Assembly: GCA_000955785.1 (NCBI GenBank)
Contig: JYOD01000124.1
Location: 1-64,000, forward strand
Length of the DNA: 64,000 bases
DNA from: Burkholderiaceae bacterium 16
GTDB taxonomy: Bacteria; Pseudomonadota; Gammaproteobacteria; Burkholderiales; Burkholderiaceae
Direction: 5' to 3'
In this document: positions 1 to 7,375 of the stretch, piece after piece
Layout: each line of letters begins with the position of its first letter
How positions within the stretch are numbered: the stretch's first letter is position 1
Translations under genes and position numbers: made by a program
Notes under the pieces: model-generated
The model's input: only the letters and a program-made list of their open reading frames with translations
Databases searched by the model: none
Told to the model about the DNA's origin: nothing

Positions 1-377
1 ACCCCGTCCCCTACTCGATTGCGCGGCGGCTTGCCGGAAGCAAGGCCTTGCCGGCCACGCCGTCACTACAGGCAATCCCGTACTTGACACCGCATGCGTC
101 ATGCACGATCTTTAACGTGTTAATTAAATTGGCGGGCCAGCGGGGCTGCCCAGGAGCGGGCGAATCGGGATGGCGGCCATGCTGCGCCGCGGATATGGTG
201 CTCCAGTCATATCGAAGGTTTGGCGCGCGCTGGCGGATGACCGATGCGGCACTGCGCAACCTAAGGGTTCGTCAGGATTTACGCTATGCGTAAGGTCTTT
301 ACTATTTCGTAATTCGTTTTTTCACAAGCCAGCCGGCCTCCCTCGCCGGCAGGACTATTCAACAATACGGGGAGACA
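1..377. other. Upstream region of the branched-chain amino acid transporter
   Basis: No convincing gene is seen here. A perfect -35 hexamer (TTGACA, 94-99) is present but has no good -10 at normal spacing. The stretch 100-130 is AT-rich compared with its surroundings. A 15-base inverted repeat lies at 279-293. GGGGAG just before 378 is the ribosome binding site of the first gene. Confidence 0.5.
279..293. promoter_or_regulatory. Perfect inverted repeat, possible operator
   Basis: TTACGC-TAT-GCGTAA is a perfect 6-base inverted repeat about 85 bases before the start of the LivH-type gene. Position and symmetry fit a dimeric repressor site, but no cognate regulator is identified, so the role is inference. 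Confidence 0.3.
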
Positions 378-1430
378 ATGGACCTCTCGATCGCCGCCAT
401 CCTGGCGCAGGACGGGATCACCTCGGGCGCCATCTACGCGCTGCTTGCGCTGGCCCTGGTGCTGGTGTTCTCGGTGACCCGCGTCATCTTCATTCCGCAA
501 GGGGAGTTCGTCGCCTATGGCGCGTTGACCCTGGCGGCGATCCAGTCAGGTCATGCGCCGCAAAGCAGCTGGCTGCTGCTGGTCATGGGCGTGCTGACCT
601 TTCTCTACGAGACGATCACCATCCTGCGCAGCGCCGAGCTGCGCCGTACGGCGGCAAGGCGGCTGGCCGTGCTGGCGGGCAAGTACCTGGGCTTCCCGCT
701 GGCCGTGCATCTGCTGGCGCAGAATTTCAACGGACAGTCGATGCCGATGCTGGCTCAGATCGCGCTGACCCTGCTGATCGTGATTCCGCTCGGTCCCATG
801 CTGTACCGCCTGGCCTACCAGCCGCTGGCCGAGGCCAGCACGCTGGTGCTGCTGATCGTTTCGGTCGGCGTGCACTTCGCGCTGGTGGGGCTGGGCCTGG
901 TGATGTTCGGCGCCGAGGGCTCGCGCACCACGCCGTTCTCCGAGGCTCGCTTCGAAGTGGGCAGCCTTTCGATATCCGGCCAGAGCCTGTGGGTGGTGGG
1001 CGTGTCGGCATTGCTGATCGCGGCGCTGTACTTCTACTTTGAGCGCACCATCGCTGGTAAAGCGCTGCGCGCCACCGCGGTCAATCGCCTTGGCGCACGC
1101 CTGGTGGGCATCGGCACGACCCAGGCCGGGCGGCTGTCGTTCACGCTCGCGGCGGCGATGGGCGCGCTGTGCGGCATCCTGATCGCGCCGCTGACCACCG
1201 TCTATTACGAATCGGGCTTCCTGATCGGCCTCAAGGGATTCGTCGGTGCCATCGTGGGTGGCCTGGTGAGCTATCCGGCGGCGGCCGCGGGCGCCATCCT
1301 GGTGGGGCTGCTCGAATCCTATTCCTCCTTCTGGGCCAGCGCCTTCAAGGAGGTCATCGTGTTCACCCTGATCCTGCCCGTGCTGCTGTGGCGCTCGCTC
1401 ACCAGCAAGCATGTGGAAGAAGAGGAATAA
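378..1430 (+). CDS. livH: Branched-chain amino acid ABC transporter permease, LivH type
   Basis: Inner-membrane permease of a high-affinity branched-chain amino acid (or related) ABC importer. The 350-residue protein is strongly hydrophobic, with many membrane segments and the start typical of this family (GITSGAIYALLALAL, residues 13-27). The C-terminal half has the conserved GIGTTQAGRL stretch and the GLKGFVGAIVGGL cytoplasmic coupling loop that contacts the ATPase. It is longer than E. coli LivH (308 residues); a polar insert around residues 76-120 accounts for the difference. The start follows GGGGAG. Eleven bases separate it from the downstream permease-ATPase fusion, so the genes form one operon. 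Substrate cannot be read from sequence; related systems also carry urea or amides. Confidence 0.9.
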   Translation: MDLSIAAILAQDGITSGAIYALLALALVLVFSVTRVIFIPQGEFVAYGALTLAAIQSGHAPQSSWLLLVMGVLTFLYETITILRSAELRRTAARRLAVLAGKYLGFPLAVHLLAQNFNGQSMPMLAQIALTLLIVIPLGPMLYRLAYQPLAEASTLVLLIVSVGVHFALVGLGLVMFGAEGSRTTPFSEARFEVGSLSISGQSLWVVGVSALLIAALYFYFERTIAGKALRATAVNRLGARLVGIGTTQAGRLSFTLAAAMGALCGILIAPLTTVYYESGFLIGLKGFVGAIVGGLVSYPAAAAGAILVGLLESYSSFWASAFKEVIVFTLILPVLLWRSLTSKHVEEEE

Positions 1431-1440
1431 GGGACACGCC

Positions 1441-3228
1441 ATGAACAAGAACCTCAAGAACCGAATTTTCCTGCTGGCCTTCACGGTGGTGCTGGCGCTG
1501 TTGCCGGTGCTCCCCACCCCCGAGTTCTGGATCACCCTGGGCAACTACATCGGCCTGTACAGCATCGTCGCCATCGGCCTGGTGCTGCTCACCGGCGTGG
1601 GCGGCATGACCTCCTTCGGGCAGGCCGCCTTCGTTGGCCTGGGCGCCTACAGCACGGCGTACCTCACCACGCAGTTCGGGATGTCGCCGTGGTTCGGCCT
1701 GCTGGTGGGACTGGTGATCACGATGGCCTCGGCTTATGTGATCGGCCTGATCACCATGCGCATGTCCGGCCACTACCTGCCGCTGGCCACCATCGCCTGG
1801 GGGCTGTCACTGTTCTTCCTGTTCGGCAACCTGGAATTCCTCGGCAAGTACGACGGCCTCAACGGCATTCCGGTGCTGAACGTGCTCGGCATCGACCTGG
1901 CCTCCGGCCGTTCGATGTTCTACCTGATCTGGGCGGTGGTGCTGCTGGCGGTGATCGCCATGCAGAACCTGCTGAACTCGCGCCCGGGCCGCGCCATTCG
2001 CGCGCTCAAGGGCGGCGGCACCATGGCCGAGGCGATGGGGGTCAACACCGCGTGGATGAAGGTGGTGATCTTTGTGGTGGCGGCGATACTCGCCTGCATC
2101 TCTGGCTTCCTCTATGCGCATCTGCAGCGCGCGGTGAACCCGACGCCCTTTGGCCTGAACTACGGTATCGAGTACCTGTTCATGGCGGTGGTGGGCGGCG
2201 TCGGCCATGTTTGGGGCGCGGTGCTCGGCGCGGGCATCCTCACCATCCTGAAGGACGTGCTGCAAGGCGTGCTGCCCAAGCTGCTCGGCGCCAACGGCAA
2301 CTTCGAAACCATCGTGTTCGGCGTGCTGATGGTGCTGCTGCTGCAGTACGCGCGCGATGGCATCTGGCCCTTTATCAAGAAGCTGTTCCCGAGCGGGCCG
2401 CCGGTGTCGGCGCCGGAGCAGGCCGAGCGGTTGCCATTGCGGGCGAAGCCGCAGGCCGGCGAGCTGATCCTTGATGTGAAGGCCGCGCGCAAGGAGTTCG
2501 GCGGGCTGGTGGCGGTCAATGACGTCAGCTTCCAGGTGCGCGCCGGCGAGATCATCGGCCTGATCGGTCCCAACGGCGCGGGCAAGTCCACCACCTTCAA
2601 CCTCGTCACCGGCGTGCTGCCCGCCACGCGCGGCGAGGTGCTCTATCGTGGCGAGCAGATCTCCGGGCTGCCGTCGCGCGAGATCGTCAAGCGCGGCATC
2701 GGACGCACCTTCCAGCACGTGCATCTGCTGCCGACCATGACGGTGCTGGAGAACGTGGCGATCGGCGCGCACTTGCGTGGCGACTTCGCCGCGCAGGGCG
2801 GCGTGACCGCGGCGATCCTGCGCATGAACCAGAACGAAGAGGCGAAGCTATTGCACGAGGCCGCGCGCCAGCTCGAACGCGTGGGGCTGGCCGACTGCAT
2901 GTACATGGAGGCCGGGAGCCTCGCGCTGGGTCAGCAACGCATCCTGGAAATCGCCCGCGCGCTGTGCTGCGACCCCGCGCTGCTGCTGCTGGATGAACCC
3001 GCGGCGGGGCTGCGCTACAAGGAAAAGCAGGCGCTCGCGGAACTGCTGAAGAAGCTCAAGGGCGAGGGCATGAGCGTGCTGCTGGTCGAGCACGACATGG
3101 ACTTCGTGATGAATCTGACCGACCGCCTGGTGGTGATGGAATTTGGTACGCGCATCGCGGAAGGTGTGCCCGAGGACGTGCAGAAGAACCCGGCGGTGCT
3201 CGAAGCCTATCTCGGCGGCGTGGAGTAA
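1441..3228 (+). CDS. Fused LivM-type permease and LivG-type ATPase
   Basis: One 595-residue polypeptide joins the second membrane subunit of the branched-chain amino acid importer to one of its two ATPases. Residues 1 to about 320 are hydrophobic and LivM-like (GVGGMTSFGQAAF near 60; GVGHVWGAVLGAG near 255). After a short linker the ATPase begins near 340: Walker A GPNGAGKS (376-383), a LivG-style signature LALGQQR in place of LSGGQ, Walker B LLLLDEPAAGL, and the switch histidine in LLVEHDM. The ATG at 1441 was chosen over an upstream in-frame codon because it follows AAGGGA and gives a normal LivM N terminus (MNKNLKN). The reading frame is unbroken across the linker, so the fusion is in the sequence as given. 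It lies between livH and livF. Confidence 0.93.
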   Translation: MNKNLKNRIFLLAFTVVLALLPVLPTPEFWITLGNYIGLYSIVAIGLVLLTGVGGMTSFGQAAFVGLGAYSTAYLTTQFGMSPWFGLLVGLVITMASAYVIGLITMRMSGHYLPLATIAWGLSLFFLFGNLEFLGKYDGLNGIPVLNVLGIDLASGRSMFYLIWAVVLLAVIAMQNLLNSRPGRAIRALKGGGTMAEAMGVNTAWMKVVIFVVAAILACISGFLYAHLQRAVNPTPFGLNYGIEYLFMAVVGGVGHVWGAVLGAGILTILKDVLQGVLPKLLGANGNFETIVFGVLMVLLLQYARDGIWPFIKKLFPSGPPVSAPEQAERLPLRAKPQAGELILDVKAARKEFGGLVAVNDVSFQVRAGEIIGLIGPNGAGKSTTFNLVTGVLPATRGEVLYRGEQISGLPSREIVKRGIGRTFQHVHLLPTMTVLENVAIGAHLRGDFAAQGGVTAAILRMNQNEEAKLLHEAARQLERVGLADCMYMEAGSLALGQQRILEIARALCCDPALLLLDEPAAGLRYKEKQALAELLKKLKGEGMSVLLVEHDMDFVMNLTDRLVVMEFGTRIAEGVPEDVQKNPAVLEAYLGGVE

Positions 3229-3238
3229 GGAAAAGACA

Positions 3239-3982
3239 ATGAGCCTGATCCTCGAAGTGAAAGACCTCCACGTGCGCTACGGCAAGGTCGAAGCGGTGCA
3301 CGGCGCCAACCTGAAAGTGGAGGCGGGCAAGATCGTCACGGTGATCGGCCCCAACGGCGCGGGCAAGTCCACCATGCTCAACGCGATCATGGGGGCGCTG
3401 CCGGTGAGCGGCTCCTCGGCCGGCGCGGTGACCTATCTCGGCCACGACCTCGCCGGGATACCGGTGGAGGGCCGCGTGGCGCGTGGCATGTGCCTGGTGC
3501 CGGAGAAGCGCGAGCTGTTCGGCTCGATGAGCGTGGCGGACAACCTGGTGCTGGGTGCGTATCGCCGCAAGCGCGCCGGGGAAAAGAACTTCCTCGACCA
3601 GATGGAGGTGGTCTACGGCTTGTTCCCGCGCCTGAAGGAGCGGGCGAAGCAGGATGCCGGCACGCTGTCCGGCGGCGAGCGCCAGATGCTGGCGGTGGGC
3701 CGCGCGCTGATGGCCAAGCCGCAACTGCTGATGCTGGACGAGCCGAGCCTCGGGCTGGCGCCGCTGATCGTGAAGGAGATCTTCCACATCATCAACGACC
3801 TGCGCAAAACCGGTGTGGCGACGCTGCTGATCGAGCAGAACGCGCGCGCGGCGCTGCAGGTGGCCGACTATGGGTATGTGATTGAGACGGGGGATATCGC
3901 GATGGAGGGGCCGGCGGCGGAACTGGCGGCGAATCCGAAGGTGATCGAGACGTACCTGGGGCTGGCGAAGAAGGCGGCCTAG
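3239..3982 (+). CDS. livF: Branched-chain amino acid ABC transporter ATPase, LivF type
   Basis: Second cytoplasmic ATPase of the importer, pairing with the LivG domain of the upstream fusion. At 247 residues it is close to E. coli LivF (237). It has Walker A GPNGAGKS, Q-loop region VPEKRELF, signature LSGGERQ, Walker B LLMLDEPSLGLAP and switch region LLIEQNAR, all in order. The ATG at 3239 follows GTAAGGAAAAG and gives the usual LivF start (MSLILEVKDLHVRYG). It begins 10 bases after the fusion gene and ends just before a strong hairpin, so it is the last gene of this operon. The cassette has no periplasmic binding protein of its own; one candidate lies at 31461-32612. Confidence 0.93.
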   Translation: MSLILEVKDLHVRYGKVEAVHGANLKVEAGKIVTVIGPNGAGKSTMLNAIMGALPVSGSSAGAVTYLGHDLAGIPVEGRVARGMCLVPEKRELFGSMSVADNLVLGAYRRKRAGEKNFLDQMEVVYGLFPRLKERAKQDAGTLSGGERQMLAVGRALMAKPQLLMLDEPSLGLAPLIVKEIFHIINDLRKTGVATLLIEQNARAALQVADYGYVIETGDIAMEGPAAELAANPKVIETYLGLAKKAA

Positions 3983-4012
3983 GCCCTATCGATTGCCTGG
4001 ATTCATACTACG

Positions 4013-4045
4013 AATAATGGCGGGCATTGCCCGCCATTATTATTT
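4013..4045 (+). terminator. Hairpin terminator after livF
   Basis: A perfect 12-bp stem, AATAATGGCGGG (4013-4024) with CCCGCCATTATT (4030-4041) and a 5-base loop, followed by ATTT. AT-rich outer stem arms can also serve transcripts from the other strand. Confidence 0.7.
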
Positions 4046-4247
4046 GTGGGCTGGATCGTCAGTGGCCGATTCCGTGCAGCAGTATTCGTGATGCAGGGTT
4101 AGCGCAGCGATAGGTACGCTACGTATCTATGATAAGAATGTCATGGCAAATATTTATCTGAATTAAATTCTTCGTATAAATATCAAGGCACTGCAATAGG
4201 ATTAGCTATTCGCTGAATAAGCGAAATTTCCAGAATATTGCCTTCTA

Positions 4248-5192
4248 TTATTTATTCGGTGAATTTTCATGGTTGGCCTGCAGCACGTCGGGATCTTGCG
4301 CTGCCATGCCAAGTAGCCACGCACGAAACTTGGCAAATGCGGGATGGTCCCGCCTCTCCCTCGGCGCACACAGGAAGTACCCCCGCGTCAGCCTGATCGG
4401 CAAATCAAACGGCGCCACTACGCGCCCTGCGGCGATCTCGTCCCGTACCAGACAGCGCTGCAACACGGCCACTCCCATGTCCGCCTTGACCGCCTGGACC
4501 AGAATCGAGACCTGGTCGAAGCCCGTGGCAAGCGCGGGCGCAGCACTGGGTACGCCTGCCGCACACAGCCAGTGCTGCCAGTTGGCCGGGGCGGTGGTGT
4601 GGTAGAGCAAGGGTTCCTCGAGCAGTTCTGCCGGTTGGGACCATCGTCCAGACTCATGGCGGGCGCGGGCCCGGTCGGGATGGCAGATGGGTACCATCTC
4701 GCTGCCGATCACGTAGTCGCATTGCAGGCCCGGCCAGCGGTCCGGGGCGCCGGCGAGGATTGCGGCATCTGGCGCCGGGCCTGAGAAGTCCTCGTTACGC
4801 CGGTAGGGCACGAAGTCCAGGCGGATCTCGGGGTGGCGGCGGTGGAAATCCGGCAGCCTCGGTATCAGCCATACGCTGGCCAGCGTGGGCACGGCGGACA
4901 GCGTGAGGTGATGCTGACGGTCGCGAGAGAGCAGGGCGGCGCTGGCGTTCTCGATGACTGCCAGCGGGCCGGCTACTGAGTCGAGCAGCTGGCGGCCGGC
5001 ATCGGTCAGGGTCAGGCGATGCGCATTGCGTTGGAGAAGGGGCTGGCCGAAGTGCGATTCGAGACGGGCGATGGCACGGCTGATCGCCCCCTGGGTGACA
5101 CAAAGATCCTCCGCCGCACGCGTAAAGCTGCCCAGTCGCGCCGCGGCGGCAAAGGCATGCAGTTCGGACATCGAGGGCGAGCGTAGCCGCAT
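4248..5192 (-). CDS. LysR-family transcriptional regulator, GcvA-like
   Basis: DNA-binding regulator with an N-terminal winged helix-turn-helix (FTRAAEDLCVTQGAISRAIARLE, residues about 23-45) and a LysR effector-binding domain. The N-terminal layout (RLRSPSMSELHAFAAAARLGSF) resembles GcvA-like and AmpR-like members. The ATG at 5192 gives 314 residues, typical of the family; an ATG at 5171 is possible and a further upstream codon would add an unusual 37-residue tail. It is divergent from the Bug receptor gene at 5318 with 125 bases between, the usual arrangement for a LysR regulator controlling its neighbour. The effector is unknown. Confidence 0.88.
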   Translation of the reverse strand: MRLRSPSMSELHAFAAAARLGSFTRAAEDLCVTQGAISRAIARLESHFGQPLLQRNAHRLTLTDAGRQLLDSVAGPLAVIENASAALLSRDRQHHLTLSAVPTLASVWLIPRLPDFHRRHPEIRLDFVPYRRNEDFSGPAPDAAILAGAPDRWPGLQCDYVIGSEMVPICHPDRARARHESGRWSQPAELLEEPLLYHTTAPANWQHWLCAAGVPSAAPALATGFDQVSILVQAVKADMGVAVLQRCLVRDEIAAGRVVAPFDLPIRLTRGYFLCAPRERRDHPAFAKFRAWLLGMAAQDPDVLQANHENSPNK

Positions 5193-5317
5193 GGGAGAAG
5201 GGGGGAGCCGAGAATGAGCTTTGGTAATGCAAGCGTGCAATATAGTCGTTTGTGCGGACCCGGTAAACTGCCGACACTTGGCCACCTTCCCACATAACGC
5301 CAAGGAGAAAACCCCTC
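5193..5317. promoter_or_regulatory. Divergent control region between LysR gene and Bug receptor gene
   Basis: The 125 bases hold TGCA-N4-TGCA at 5228-5239 next to TATAGT (5241-5246), a possible -10 element. LysR proteins often bind short symmetric sites in such regions. AAGGAG at 5302-5307 is the binding site for the receptor gene. The regulator's actual site is inferred. Confidence 0.35.
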
Positions 5318-6313
5318 ATGATCCGAGCCAGTTTGCCGCGCCGGCATTTCGTCCTGTCCTGCCTGGCGGCGTGCGCCAGCGTCTCCGCCGCCGGCGGCGC
5401 GTTCGCGCAGGCCAACTATCCGAACCACCCGATCCGCCTGGTCGTACCTTTTGCGGCGGGCGGTTCGACGGACCTGTCGGCGCGCCTGGTGGCGGAGTTC
5501 GGTGGCCGCGAGTTGGGGCAGCCGATCGTGGTGGAGAACAAGGGCGGTGCCGGTGGCTCGCTCGGCATGGAGCAGGTTGCGCGCTCGGCACCGGATGGAT
5601 ACACCATCGGCATGGCTACCGTCAGCACGCACGGTTCCAACCCGGCCGTGTACCCCAAGCTGAATTACGACCCGATCAAGGATTTCGCGCCGGTCACCAA
5701 TGTGATGGCGGTCCCCAGCGTGTTCGCGGTGCATCCCAGCGTACCGGCCAAGACCATGCAGGAGTTCGTTGCCCTGGCCCGTGCCAACCCCGGCAAGTAC
5801 AGCGTTGCTTCGCCAGGTGCGGGCTCCCTGGGTCATGTGAATATCGAGAACTTCAAGATGCTGGCCAAGATCGACCTGTTGCACGTACCGTACAAGGGCG
5901 CCGGTCTGGGACTCAACGATGCGGTGGCGGGGCAGGTCAGTGCCATCACCGACAACTTGTCGTCCGCGCTGCCCCACGTGAAATCCGGGCGGCTGCGCCC
6001 GCTCGCCGTGCTGGGCTCCGCTCGTTCGCCGCTACTGCCCAACGTCCCGACCTACGCGGAACTGGGCTACAAGGAGATGGGGGATGGCGGCTGGTTCGGC
6101 ATCGTGGCACCTGCGGGCACGCCGCCGTCTATCGTCGAGAAGCTCAACCGCGCCATCCACAAAGCCATGCAGAACCCGGAGTTCAAGCGCAAGGTGGAAG
6201 AGTCCGGCGGCACGCTCGTGCCGACCACGCCGGATGGCTTCAAGGTACAGATCCAGCAGGCCATGACGCGCTATGCGCGCGTCGCCAAGGCCGCCAATAT
6301 CAAACTGGATTGA
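5318..6313 (+). CDS. Tripartite tricarboxylate transporter receptor, Bug family
   Basis: Periplasmic solute-binding protein of the Bug (TctC) family, 331 residues, which binds small carboxylates or related compounds. The N terminus has a twin-arginine-like stretch (PRRHFVLSCLAAC) and ends in AFAQ, fitting export by Tat or Sec. The mature part carries Bug hallmarks: YPNHPIRLVVPFAAGGSTDLSAR, GRELGQPIVVENKGGAGG, and VPYKGAGLGLNDAVAGQV. Start ATG follows CCAAGGAGAAAACCCCTC. No TctA/TctB membrane partners are nearby, as is common for the many orphan Bug genes of Burkholderiales. It ends four bases before the amidohydrolase gene, so the two are very likely co-transcribed and the ligand may relate to that enzyme's substrate. 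Confidence 0.9.
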   Translation: MIRASLPRRHFVLSCLAACASVSAAGGAFAQANYPNHPIRLVVPFAAGGSTDLSARLVAEFGGRELGQPIVVENKGGAGGSLGMEQVARSAPDGYTIGMATVSTHGSNPAVYPKLNYDPIKDFAPVTNVMAVPSVFAVHPSVPAKTMQEFVALARANPGKYSVASPGAGSLGHVNIENFKMLAKIDLLHVPYKGAGLGLNDAVAGQVSAITDNLSSALPHVKSGRLRPLAVLGSARSPLLPNVPTYAELGYKEMGDGGWFGIVAPAGTPPSIVEKLNRAIHKAMQNPEFKRKVEESGGTLVPTTPDGFKVQIQQAMTRYARVAKAANIKLD

Positions 6314-6317
6314 TGGC

Positions 6318-7178
6318 ATGAACGATAGCTTCGAACCCTTTGTCCAGTCCGCGCCGCAGGCTCAGGCCTTGCCGCTGGTTTGCGATTCGCCGCACAGCGG
6401 CACGTGCTACCCGCAGGACTTCGGTGCGGCCATCCCACTGCAGCGTCTTCGGAGCGGCGAGGACACCCACGTGGAATCGCTGTGGGAAGCCGTGCCGCGG
6501 ATCGGTGGCACGCTGATCGCCGCGAATTTCCCCCGCGTCTATATCGATCCCAATCGTACGCTTGACGATCTGGATCCCGAACTGCTGGATGACACCTGGC
6601 CTGAGCCGCTGGCGCCAGGTGAAAAGACGCGCCTGGGCTATGGACTGATCTGGCGCAATGTGGATGCGGCCACACGGATCTACGACCGCAAGCTCTCGCT
6701 GCAAGAGGTACGCGGCCGGATCGATCGATACTACCGCCCTTACCATCAGGCACTATCAGCGGCGGTGGAGGAGGCCTACCAGCGCTTCGGTGCGGTGTGG
6801 CATCTGAACCTGCACTCGATGCCGAACAATGCCTATGAGCGGCTCAAGATTCAGAGTCCGCATCCACTGGCGGACTTCGTGCTGGGCGATCGCGACGGCA
6901 CGACCTGCGAGCCGGATTTTGTCGCGCTAGTGGAATCCGAATTGCGGGCGCTCGGCTATACGGTGGCGCGCAACGATCCGTACAAGGGCGTGCAACTGAT
7001 AGCGCAAATTGGGCGTCCCGCCGAGCGGCGTAACAGCCTGCAGATCGAGATTCGCCGACCGCTATATATGGATGAGGTGACGCGCGAGCGCAGCGCTGGG
7101 TTCGGCCAGCTTCAGGCGGATCTGGGCCGACTGGTCGAACGCATTGCCAGCTACTTGCGAGAGCAGGGTGGGGCATGA
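6318..7178 (+). CDS. N-formylglutamate amidohydrolase family protein (HutG-like)
   Basis: A 286-residue metal-dependent hydrolase of the N-formylglutamate amidohydrolase family, which in histidine breakdown converts N-formylglutamate to glutamate and formate. Family features include LVCDSPHSGTCYP near the start, RSGEDTHVESLW, NFPRVYIDPNR and WHLNLHSMPN. The ATG at 6318 lies just after the receptor stop (6311-6313); an upstream in-frame start would overlap that gene. No other hut genes are present, and the pairing with a Bug receptor suggests scavenging of an N-acylated or N-formylated amino acid from outside. The substrate is inferred, not shown. A terminator follows at 7207. Confidence 0.85.
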   Translation: MNDSFEPFVQSAPQAQALPLVCDSPHSGTCYPQDFGAAIPLQRLRSGEDTHVESLWEAVPRIGGTLIAANFPRVYIDPNRTLDDLDPELLDDTWPEPLAPGEKTRLGYGLIWRNVDAATRIYDRKLSLQEVRGRIDRYYRPYHQALSAAVEEAYQRFGAVWHLNLHSMPNNAYERLKIQSPHPLADFVLGDRDGTTCEPDFVALVESELRALGYTVARNDPYKGVQLIAQIGRPAERRNSLQIEIRRPLYMDEVTRERSAGFGQLQADLGRLVERIASYLREQGGA

Positions 7179-7206
7179 CGCGTAGACGTTAATCCAGTCA
7201 GTATCC

Positions 7207-7234
7207 AAGCCGGGCCATCGAGCCCGGCTTTTTT
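7207..7234 (+). terminator. Intrinsic terminator after the amidohydrolase gene
   Basis: A 9-bp stem AAGCCGGGC (7207-7215) with GCCCGGCTT (7222-7230), six-base loop, then a T run to 7234. The last T of the run is also the first base of a parS-like site. Confidence 0.85.
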
Positions 7235-7249
7235 GTTTCACGTGGAACA
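7234..7249. promoter_or_regulatory. parS-like centromere site, one mismatch
   Basis: TGTTTCACGTGGAACA differs at one position from the bacterial parS consensus TGTTTCACGTGAAACA. It lies 38 bases from a perfect copy. parB is in the same window, which supports function as a ParB loading site. Confidence 0.8.
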
Positions 7250-7271
7250 CACCCGAGTTATTCATGCGGCA

Positions 7272-7287
7272 TGTTTCACGTGAAACA
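7272..7287. promoter_or_regulatory. parS centromere site, perfect match
   Basis: TGTTTCACGTGAAACA is a perfect 16-base palindrome identical to the widely conserved parS consensus bound by chromosomal ParB. It lies about 90 bases before mnmG and 3.6 kb before parB. Confidence 0.93.
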
Positions 7288-7321
7288 TGCTGCGGCGCAG
7301 GGACGCCACAGCGAATGCCGC

Positions 7322-7327
7322 TATAAT
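7322..7327 (+). promoter_or_regulatory. Candidate -10 element for mnmG
   Basis: TATAAT, a perfect -10 hexamer, lies 49 bases before the mnmG ATG and after the two parS sites. No good -35 is seen at 16-18 bases, so the assignment rests on the -10 and position. Confidence 0.4.
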
Positions 7328-7375
7328 TCGGCATCCCGATTCATTTCCCGCCAGCCTCCCGGAGGAGGTGCCTCC

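Noticed and set aside
11..259. Minus-strand open frame of 82 codons at the left edge
   Set aside because: No family signature and no good start; cannot be told from chance.
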